A stretch of DNA of 64,000 bases from Rhabditoides inermis (lineage: Eukaryota > Nematoda > Chromadorea > Rhabditida > Rhabditidae): the NCBI GenBank assembly GCA_963966185.1, contig CAWZYM010000054.1, forward strand, positions 1-64,000, given 5' to 3'. Below the pieces are notes generated by a model. That model was given only the letters and a program-made list of their open reading frames with translations, searched no databases and was not told the DNA's origin. Position numbers and translations under genes: made by a program. Below, in pieces: positions 39,169 through 48,464 of the stretch (within the stretch, counting starts at the first letter, position 1; every line of letters starts with the position of its first letter).

Positions 39169-41103
39169 ATTGATAGGGTTGACTAGTCTTCTTTCCTCCC
39201 ACATCGTTCCATTCGGCATGACAGAGGTACTGTTGGAACTCAGCTTACAATTGATTGAAATTATGGTAGAGTTATGGTTACAGGCTAGGAATTGTGTGCG
39301 AGTCGCTCGATACGTCGAACAACAAGGGACGATCGTCGACCAGTCTGCCGACAGCGGCAAAGCGGTAATCAAGAAGTAATATCGATTGACTTACGCTTGT
39401 TTTGCAGAGTGTGCACACGGATCTTGAGGAGTTCTCGGCCGTGTTCAACAACTACACTGGACAGCGGAGGAACAAGTATCTGAAGGACCAGCAGGAGTAT
39501 GAGGTGTCTGAGTATGCAGTAAGTCTTTCACTATCCTCCATCTCTATCTTATCCTATTCAGGACCTGCCACGTGTGCCCTGCGAGGAAATCAAGTCGCTG
39601 CTCACCAATGTGATCATCGTCCGGAAATGCACTGAGAAGGTACGCGGAACGTGAGTGAGTTACGCACTCACTGCATTTCAGGCGCGCCCTCCTCTGTCCG
39701 GCTATTCGTCTGCTTCTCACATCCTTGTCGCCATTCAGAGTGTCCAGGTAGATATCGATCAATAATAAACCGATTATCGAGAAATCACTTGTAGAAGCTG
39801 AACGAGTACTACGAGGTGGACGTTCGTGTGGTTCTCGTCACGTCCCACCGGACAAGGGCGGCTGTGCACAAGGTCAAGGAGGTGTGGTCGTATGAGGGCC
39901 AAGTGAGTGCACTCACACCGAGTATCTCTGATGCGGCAGCGTTGCAGGTGACGATCTGTTGGCTCGACGCCGGACGGCAGCCGTTGATGGATGGACAACA
40001 ACCTCAACCTGCTGCCACTCGAGTCGGACGATGCGTGAGTGCGGGTTGGAGAGGGAGGGATGTGAGTGGTGTGTGTTTGAGGTGGTGTTCGCCCGGCGAC
40101 GATTGCATCCTGCGCCTCCTACACGAGTCTGGTCTGCTCGCCAGCTTCCGCCGCGACGGCAAGAAGGTATGCGTCATCACATACACCCGTGTATGGTGTG
40201 ATTGAGGTGGCGCTGCAGTCGGATGTGAACAATCTGGGCGGGGGCATCGACCACACGCTGCTGTCATTGGCAGTCGGGAGAGGGGACGAGGAACTGGCCA
40301 GGGGACAGCGCCAGCCCAATCTGGGCGGGGGCATCGACCACACGCTGCTGTCATTGGCAGTCGGGAGAGGGGACGAGGAACTGGCCAGGGGACAGCGCCA
40401 GCCCAATCTGGGCGGGGGCATCGACCACACGCTGCTGTCATTGGCAGTCGGGAGAGGGGACGAGGAACTGGCCAGGGGACAGCGCCAGCCCAATCTGGGC
40501 GGGGGCATCGACCACACGCTGCTGTCATTGGCAGTCGGGAGAGGGGACGAGGAACTGGCCAGGGGACAGCGCCAGCCCAATCTGGGCGGGGGCATCGACC
40601 ACACGCTGCTGTCATTGGCAGTCGGGAGAGGGGACGAGGAACTGGCCAGGGGACAGCGCCAGCCCAATCTGGGCGGGGGCATCGACCACACGCTGCTGTC
40701 ATTGGCAGTCGGGAGAGGGGACGAGGAACTGGCCAGGGGACAGCGCCAGCTCAATCTGGGCGGGGGCATCGACCACACGCTGCTGTCATTGGCAGTCGGG
40801 AGAGGGGACGAGGAACTGGCCAGGGGACAGCGCCAGCCCAATCTGGGCGGGGGCATCGACCACACGCTGCTGTCATTGGCAGTCGGGAGAGGGGACGAGG
40901 AACTGGCCAGGGGACAGCGCCAGCCCAATCTGGGCGGGGGCATCGACCACACGCTGCTGTCATTGGCAGTCGGGAGAGGGGACGAGGAACTGGCCAGGGG
41001 ACAGCGCCAGCCCAATCTGGGCGGGGGCATCGACCACACGCTGCTGTCATTGGCAGTCGGGAGAGGGGACGAGGAACTGGCCAGGGGACAGCGCCAGCCC
41101 AAC
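39169..41103 (+). pseudogene. 5' half of a broken host gene ending in an expanded repeat exon
   Basis: Exons with matching phases: 39169..39226, 39284..39364, 39408..39518, 39562..39639, 39682..39747, 39795..39902, 39948..40034, 40082..40166, and 40219 onward into the 87 bp array. Exon 39948..40034 is 87 bp, but the flanking phases need 83. The excess is a tandem ATGG duplication (39987-39990 and 39991-39994) that shifts the frame; before it the frame reads GRQPLMDG and after it NNLNLLPLESDD. The translation looks like real protein but I do not recognise it. A short segment (LVTSHRTRAAVHKV) faintly recalls cytosolic 5'-nucleotidase 1, too weakly to name. The gene is then cut by a LINE. The kinase-like exons at 55566-56689 may be its 3' half. 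Confidence 0.5.
40231..41100 (+). repeat. 87 bp minisatellite, ten near-identical copies, in frame
   Basis: Ten units of 87 bp (29 codons) starting AATCTGGGCGGGGGCATCG. The only difference I see is one C-to-T in the sixth to seventh copy junction (CAGCTCAAT at about 40749). Unit 1 lies in the exon of the broken gene, so the array is an in-frame exon expansion. Confidence 0.95.
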
Positions 41104-41180
41104 TTTTTTTTGGAGGTACTCTATCACCAAGTTCTATAATCTGATGCATAATGTGAAAAATGCACTGCTCTTAAGGGCTG
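41104..41180 (-). mobile_element. 3' end of a LINE, downstream part of the LTR insertion site
   Basis: On the minus strand this continues the LINE ORF broken at 53696: the residues SSAFFTLCIRL occupy the place of the LWN-type C-terminal motif, with the expected Trp codon now TAG. It ends in eight As (41105-41112 on plus as T), a short poly(A) tail abutting the 87 bp array. Confidence 0.75.
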
Positions 41181-41182
41181 AA

Positions 41183-41825
41183 TGACGGGGCGGGTCTTAT
41201 GGCGGCCCTAGACCTGCCCGGACCGTAAGGGACATCCGTGGACGGATGTGCCTGGACCCAAGAGGAACTCCCACACATTGAATACTACCGTTGACTCACT
41301 GCTACCGTATGAATACAGACCGCCAGAACTACCGTTGACACTTACCCGCGGATCCCGCTGTTGCTCTACAGTTGTGCTCACAGTACGTTGGATGCAAGTG
41401 AATACAAGAGACCGGATGGTGGCATCTTTATATAGCACGACAGACATACAACGCACTGGCGAGGATGGATGGAAGCAAGGTAGGGATATCGGCCGCAAGG
41501 CCGAAGCCTACGGAATACGCGGGGACGACACCCCTCGGTGGTCTGTGGATGGACCGGTGGTCTCAGGACTGGCTACTGGGTATCAGCTACCGCCGTAATG
41601 AACCGACGACTGAGTCGGGACGGGGGTTTATATAGTGGAAGGGGCGGGACGAGAAGCGTCGTCTGGACCAATGGGCAGGCGACACGAGTCCCGCTGGTTC
41701 CCGCTTGTTATCGGTAGATCAGCCGCCGTGCCGGTGGCTGCAATCAGTGATCAGACTCTAGACTCGGAGCGTCTCTCTCTCCCGTAGAGTGAGATGCGAC
41801 AGACAGAGAGTGTCTCTCTGTCACA
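41183..41825 (-). repeat. 3' LTR
   Basis: 643 bp, direct repeat of 53051..53695. In minus orientation it holds two TATA-like boxes (41426-41435 and 41627-41635 on plus) and the motif GAGGGGTGTCGTCCCCGCGT that recurs at the 5' ends of the internal genes. Confidence 0.92.
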
Positions 41826-42849
41826 CCTCCCCCCTTTGATGAGTCCGGCTCCCGACGGACTGGATTGGAACCCGTCCATCGAAAGTCTAGCCTCAACTAA
41901 CACTCTCACACACACTCCCGCTTACCCTATACCAGATACTTCTAGTGAAGAGCAGGCAGGTGCGCCGAGTGACTCCGTTCTTGTTCTTGAGTGCGTCGCC
42001 GAGCGACACTCCGCCGACCGCAGCTAACTCCCGATGAGAAGCTTGATCTTGGCGTGCTTGATGTGGCACTCCGCCGTCTGCTTGGTTCTTGGTGGATGGT
42101 TGAGAGTCGCAACTTGACTGCGCGTCTCGGTTCCATCGCTGCCTGTTACTGGTACTCCCCGCACCTGAACGGAAGATATTAGTTTCCATCTCAAGTAACT
42201 ACCGTACACCTAATACCGTATACCTCGATCGATCAAGCCCGCTGGGCGTTGTTGATCGGGTCTCTTCTTGACGTGCTTGGTGGTGCTCCCGCCGCTGTCC
42301 TCCTTGTCGGAGTCGCCTGCAGCTGAAGTTGCTCGCAGCTGAAGTCGCCCGCTGCGTCTCGTTTCCTGAACAAGTGGATGAAGTACAATCCAAATGCACA
42401 AACCCATCTACCGTAGATGACAACGTACCTCGACTGTTCCCGTTGGAGAAAAAAAACAGCATGCCAACCATGGAAGCCGACTCCGTAGTCAACATTTCCA
42501 CAATTGTAAAGCACAACTGTTTATCTCAGAGATCGCATCCAAAACAATGTATGTCGACAAATATATAACTGTCCGATCTCATACTACATCGGAGTGTCAG
42601 AAAACAATCGCTCTTTCAAAGTACAGAGTCGTTGCCATAAAACAATCCTATACTCAGAGTACTATAGGTTTACCAGAAAACTGTTGCTCTGTTGCTATTG
42701 CATCATACCCGGTTACTGACCTGTACCATACATCTAGCTAGAGTCTTATGTACATAAAAGAAATCGTAACAGGTGACTCCAAAGTGGAAATCAATACACC
42801 GCTAAGTGTTTACTATACAAAATCCGTATCTAGATGTCAATCTCCCTCT
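41826..42849 (-). other. Region between helicase stop and 3' LTR, possible small coding unit
   Basis: Two minus-strand segments look coding-like: one around 42230-42330 ending LIDRG|gtatac, and one after acceptor ccgttcag at about 42163 that can read either to a stop at 42024 or, in the phase that matches the donor, on to 41893. Composition is polar (Ser, Gln, Asn, Lys). No domain recognised. It could be a third ORF, an alternative helicase 3' end, or chance. The polypurine tract is at 41826-41837. Confidence 0.3.
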
Positions 42850-45800
42850 TCACCAAGCGTTGTTGAAGAGGCTCCTGTAGTCGTCTTCCGACGCCATCAC
42901 TCCATGGGACTTGATTTCCCAGATGATGTTGCGCCATCCGTCCCTTGTCGAGAGAAAGCTGGGGTCTCCGATGATGATCATTCCTTGACGGGCTCGGGTG
43001 AGCGCCACCGTCGTACGCTGAAAGCGAAATCAGATCATTCTAATCGAAAAGACTCACCTGACGGGATCCCGTGAAGCCGTCTTCAGGGATGTCCGGGGCA
43101 TCCGGGCTAGCGGGGGTGCTGGTCCTCACGGGTCCTCCGCGGGTCGTCAGCAACACAACTATCTCAGCCTCGGCTCCCTGGCTGCCGTCGACCGTTTCGA
43201 CTCGCACGGAGCCGGCGGTGAATCGGGCCTCCATCCTCACTTTCTGCTCCTTGTACAGCGTGATCACGAGCACGTTGCGAGGGTCGATCCCTGAACGTAT
43301 CGATAAGATCATACGAGTACTTTGACTCACCTTTCCCGTGCATATCGCACACGAGGTTGACCGCCATCTCCTCTTCCTTCTCGTTGTAGCGGGAGTGGCT
43401 GTCGACCGCTTTCTTGTCAGGGTGGGGGTTAGCGATAAACACCATGGGCAGTTGGTCATGTCTCCGGTGAAGCAGGTCCAGCAACTGCGTCCTCTCCTTC
43501 GACGAAGTTCCCGACTTGAGCTGCTTGTTGTAGAACAACGTGGAGACCGTCTCGACGATTCCAGGGTGTGCACGGAACGTGTATTTCAACGTGGCGAGGA
43601 AGACATTGGGGCTCGAGAGGAGCACTTGGGGAACTCCCAGGTTGCCGTACATCAGCGCCTGCGAGTGCTTCACGCCCACAGTGTTGTGCGGCGGAAGCTG
43701 GCGCTCGTCTCCGACACCGCGCTGAAACACGTTGATTATTCCTCTTTCTCCTCATTCCCGCAACTCACGTGTGCCGCTTTTGGGAAAGTGGCGATGAGCC
43801 CGACGAAAGTGGGCTCTGGCATGAGACTGATCTCGTCGCCAATCACCAACTTGACGTCGTCCGAAAATTCCTCAAAGATACCGTTCTCTCCGAACGAATT
43901 CAGCGCGCTGGTTGAAGTGGCGAGAATCACTCGCGGGAAGCAATGCTCCATCAGCAGTCGGATGACCGCAGCGGCCTTGTTAGAGCACTTGCGCTCGCTG
44001 ATGCGGTACTGCTCGGCTTCTTCTTTCGACATGCCTTGAAGTGCCTCGGGGTCTCGAATCGCTTCGCGGCGCTGCTGCCGACCTGAACGATAAGGGTGGT
44101 TCATCTTCCTAACAGAATATTGTCATAGACTACTACCTGTGAGGTACTCGCTCACTGCGATCTTCTCCTCCTTGGTGAGTTTGTCGTCGACCTTGCCGAG
44201 CATGTCGCCGATCGCCTCGGTGATGTCGATCGGAGTGGATTCTCCCATCGCTGCCACCTCGTCGGAGATGAGGCGGATCGCCTTGACCTCGTCCTTCTCC
44301 AGCAGTTGCAGCAAGGCTTTCGCCATCTGAAAACATTTTAAAGTCCTCAAAAGGTGGTCTTAACTCACCTGTGCCACTGCAGTGTTTGTGACTGCTGTCA
44401 GAACAATCATTCCCTTCGGGTTCAGCTTCAGCCACTCCTTCACGGCGACTGCGATGAGTACAGTCTTTCCGGATCCGAACGGGCTCTGTACCAGCACCAC
44501 CCTGTGATCCGGCGCCACCATGACTCCGACGGCGGCAGCCTGGTCGTCAGTCAGCTCGAACTTGGCGCCATTCTTGAGTTCTATCTTCCTGTCCGCGATC
44601 GGCTTATCTGCAAATGCAAATAATCTCTCTCTCTCTCCTTTCACACTTACCAAACATCTGTCCGTCCGCCATCGCGTCGCGCTTCTGGATGCGTCCCATG
44701 TAGATGATCTGCATCAGCTCCACTGCCTCCGGGTATGCATAGATGCGGCCGAAGAGCTTTCCGTTGAGCAGATCGCGGTTGATCGGGTTGACTCCTTCTG
44801 GCTTCGGGAGAAGCTGTCCAGTTGTGGTGATCGACAGTACTTGGACACCTTCGCCGGCGTCTTGCTTCAGCAGGTGTGCCAGCAAGCCGCTGTCCCACAG
44901 GTCGCAAACAGTGACGAGGCGCACCTTCTTGAGTGATCCAGAGACAGAATATCGGGCCGATACGATCCGTAGAATCATTGGCCGTCCTCCCTTGCCGGAT
45001 GGCGGATAGATGACGACCCTCCTCATTGGTTCCCATCCCGAACCGTGGCGAGTCTGGTCCACCTCCACCACAGGCATGAGCAGCGGCGACTCGTTCCGAG
45101 TCCACGTGAGCTTCATGGGCCGAGTGCGGTTATCCTCGTGCTCCTGCTCCGACATGTGGAGCGCCGTTAGAGCCGCTGAGAACGTCTGAAACAAGAAGAA
45201 TTCATAACCCGCTGCTCATCTCCTAACTCACGCTCTGCATCCGGGGACCGGTGAGTCCCTCGTTGAACCGGGTGAATGCTCCGCAACGGTCGTCCAGCCA
45301 CCGAGTCTCGTCCTGTGTGAGTGGGAAAATCTCCGTTGCGTGCACTTCTCCCATCCGTTGTCCAGGTGTCAAGAGGGAGAGCTCCTTCTTGAGTGCCTCC
45401 CTTCCTTGCTTGCTCGCCAGGTCGCCGGCGAAGAATCTTCCGGGGTAGAGGAATGGGCGGGCCGTCACGGCGATCCACTTGTCCTTGGCCGAGACGTTCT
45501 TGGTGAAGTTTCTGGTCTTGGCCATCGACGCGGTGACCGGAGTTGGGCATCCCGGCACGAAGATGGTCATCTTCGTGCATTCCTTGCCCTTGGGTCGGTA
45601 GGCGTTGCGCACCAGCGCGAGCTTCCGCTCCGTCTCCACAGGTGGAAGATAGAGAAACTTGTCCGCCCTCCAGAAGGTGACGATGCTGTTCGGGTTGGTG
45701 TGGTCCTTAGACAGCTCCAGCGTGACCTCCGGGTTGTTCAGGGCCTCACGGGTGGGGCGCAATCCGAGGATCCAAACGAATTGTCCGGGAACCGACCACG

Positions 45801-47713
45801 GGGTCTTGTTCATCTTCATCTTGCGGTTCGACCATTCGACCGACGTCATGTCGATGGTCACATACCTGAACAAGCACTTATAGATCACGCATGACTCAAA
45901 CTCACTCACCTCAAATCCGGTCGAGATGTTCCCGGGATCATCAGATCACACATCTCGACTATCATCCTGTTATCATTGACGTTGATGCATAGGCCGAGCA
46001 CTGCGCCCGCCGAGTGCAGCCGGAATGGGTTCTTGACTCCCGCCAACTGGAAGTTGTCCGGTTTCAGATCTTCTGCTGTTGGTGTGTTGTCCTCGGTGAA
46101 GTTGATGACCGGCTCGGGGCCTCCCATGGCGCCGACGAGTTTGTCAAGGATCTTCTCGGTCAGTGATCGGATCCAATACGATTCGAAAGCCGTGGCCATG
46201 TGTGTAAACGGAATCACTGCCGCCCTCGAGCTGATCGATGGCAGGAACCTGAAATTAATCGCAATAGAGTGACTCAAGTGTCATATCACCTACCTCGTCG
46301 ACAAGAACCGATGAGAGTGTTGTTTCCTCGGATCGTCGTAGAGGTGGCATGTGTGCAGCTCCATGGTGATCTGATCTTCCCTGTAGTTCCTTCTGAAACA
46401 CCATCTATATTGACTTTCCCACTGTCCCTCACTCACCTGGACGGCATGTTGAGCAGGAAGCGAGCAAAGTCCAGCTTATCTGCCAGCTTGTGGTATCTGG
46501 CATCGCTGGGTCCGATGAAGACGGGCAAGGCTTCCCAGCATGCCTTCTCCTCAGGGTTCATATCAGCTCCGGCTTGCAGACGCGGCCGCTTGGGCATGTG
46601 AGCGCCGTTCTCGTTGGAGTGACGCCGATTGGACTTGTCCGGGTCCTCGTTCTTCTTCGGGACCACGAAGTCCGAGAGAGAGCGGATCGGAGCGCCTGCG
46701 CGCGACTGGCTTCTTGCATTGAGGGCAGGGGAGATGCGGTCTGCCTCCTGAAAAGAAAGACTCCGCTCACTCGTCCTGAATCCTGAACGCACCTCTTCCA
46801 GAGCGCTGGCTGGGCGGCTTCTGTTCTTGGGCATTCTGTGGAGATTCTGCCTTGGCATCTCTTCGGGGGAGATGGGCTGAAACACAGAGTGTATCGTTGG
46901 GTAATTGATTATCGTTGCGAAATCTCACCGGCGAGAGTGTGTCCGAGTTGTTGGACGCCACCTCGCTGAGTTCCTCCTTGCACTCGACCGCCTCCTCGGC
47001 GAGCTGCTGCTCCTCGAGGGCGATGTCGGCAAGTGGCATTGTGAGGGCTGATGAAGCCGTCTCGTCGAGCGTGTTCTGAAACATAGTGGTTGTTTGTTCA
47101 ACCCATGACATATTTTTCCTCACTAGCAGCACTAGGAGCATGAATCATTGTCCACGTCAATCGATTGTGTCGAAAGAGTAAATGTTCATGAGATCTGGCC
47201 TCGACCGCTGCAGCGGGAGTACAAAGATTTATATTTTTTTGTATTTTTTTTTTTTGATCGGCTTACACCGAAAGACCGTTCAACCGGACGGACCGGAAGA
47301 ACACCTCGACTAGCGAACTAGGAGCATGAAACATTGTCCACGTCAAACGATTGTGTCGAAAGAGTAAATGTTCATAAGAGTTGACCTCTACCGCTGCAGC
47401 GGGAGCACAGGGACTTATTTTTTTCCGTCTTGGCCGGCTACACCGGAAGACCGTTCAACCGGACGGACCGGAAGAACCCGTTCAACCGGACGGACCGGGA
47501 GAACACCTCAACTAGCGAACTAGGAGCACTCAAAATTAACCACGATCACAATTCACCTGTTAACCGTCCAACTGTTCCCTTTCTACTCACCTGGCGATCG
47601 TCAGTCTCCATATCCTCGTCCACACGAAGTGGTGAAGGCGTCCTGGAGGACGTCGGAGATGGTGAAGGTTGATTGGGACGCGGGGACGACACCCCTCTAG
47701 CGTTTGAGTCCAT
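42850..47713 (-). CDS. UPF1-like superfamily 1 helicase inside the LTR element
   Basis: Fourteen exons in phase, 1268 residues: 47591..47713, 46929..47075, 46793..46876, 46437..46747, 46294..46392, 45910..46248, 45232..45865, 44651..45185, 44369..44607, 44137..44326, 43769..44082, 43331..43721, 43058..43290, 42850..43017. The C-terminal half has ordered SF1B motifs: ELTDDQAAAV (Q), SPFGSGKT (I, Walker A), VIGDEISL (II), GDERQLPPH (III), VETVDGSQGAEAEIV (V) and VALTRARQGMIIIGD (VI). It is closest in pattern to UPF1/DNA2-NAM7-type helicases. The N-terminal 600 residues are unrecognised, with a Ser/Pro-rich start (MDSNARGVSSPR) encoded by the LTR-associated GGGGTGTCGTCCCCGCG motif. All motifs are intact and no stops occur, so it is probably functional or recently so. 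Confidence 0.88.
47161..47560. repeat. Tandem repeat in first helicase intron
   Basis: Two to three diverged units containing ACTAGGAGCATGAA, CATTGTCCACGTCAA, CGATTGTGTCGAAAGAGTAA, CCGCTGCAGCGGGAG and CCGTTCAACCGGACGGACCGG. The last phrase occurs three times in 47275-47500. CCGCTGCAGCGG is a perfect 12 bp palindrome. Confidence 0.8.
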
Positions 47714-48464
47714 TGGCTGAAACACAATGATTGCTTTGATATGACAATAAAATGCGAAAAGCGAATCGCGACACGACCGGGAATAAGATGACAAAACCGT
47801 TGAAATGACCGAACGTTGAAAGAAAACATCGAGAAACCGCAAAAATTCGGAGATAATACGAAAATGAGCGTAATTCAATGATAAATCGACGAAAATACAC
47901 TGAACCGATATTAAAATGACGCGCACAACCTGGCAAATAATCTGACACACAAAATAAACATGAAAGGTGATAAGAAACACGTACAGATAACAGAATAATC
48001 CCAAAATCCCGCGCAGTGAAATATTCGCTGCGGGTCACTGGACTATGCTTTAAGCGCATGATACTCAGTGGTTGGACCGTAAAGGGACCCCGCGCCAAAT
48101 TTGAATGCGTTTTTGTTAGCGTTCACGTGGTTTTCGTCGTGAGGGTCCGCTGAGGCAGGTCGCTGTCACATGTGATTTTGCATGGGGATAGGGGACCATC
48201 TGCCGTACCTGTTGGTGTCGTTCCTCAACCGAATTGTCGTCTCCTCGTCGGCTCCCACGTGGTTGTGTTGCCACAGCCCCGTTGGAACAGTTGTTTGGTT
48301 GTGATATTCGGTGGGAACGCGAGGATGACACCTCTCAGGAAAGACAGACAATGTGGAAGAGAAAAGAGGATCATATGGAAATACAATAAACATGCAAGTT
48401 ACTCAAAGAAAATGTACATAACCGGTATACTACTGCTGATATATTACTGTTGTGTGATAGATGC
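47714..48464. other. Spacer between the gag-like ORF and the helicase gene
   Basis: 750 bp. AT-rich helicase 5' flank at 47720-48110, then the motif AACGCGAGGATGACACCTCTC at about 48316-48336 (inverted on minus strand), one of the copies of the element-wide motif. No ORF of note. Confidence 0.5.

Noticed and set aside
40231..41100. CRISPR-like array
   Set aside because: Contiguous 87 bp tandem repeats without spacers in an animal genome; it is a coding minisatellite.
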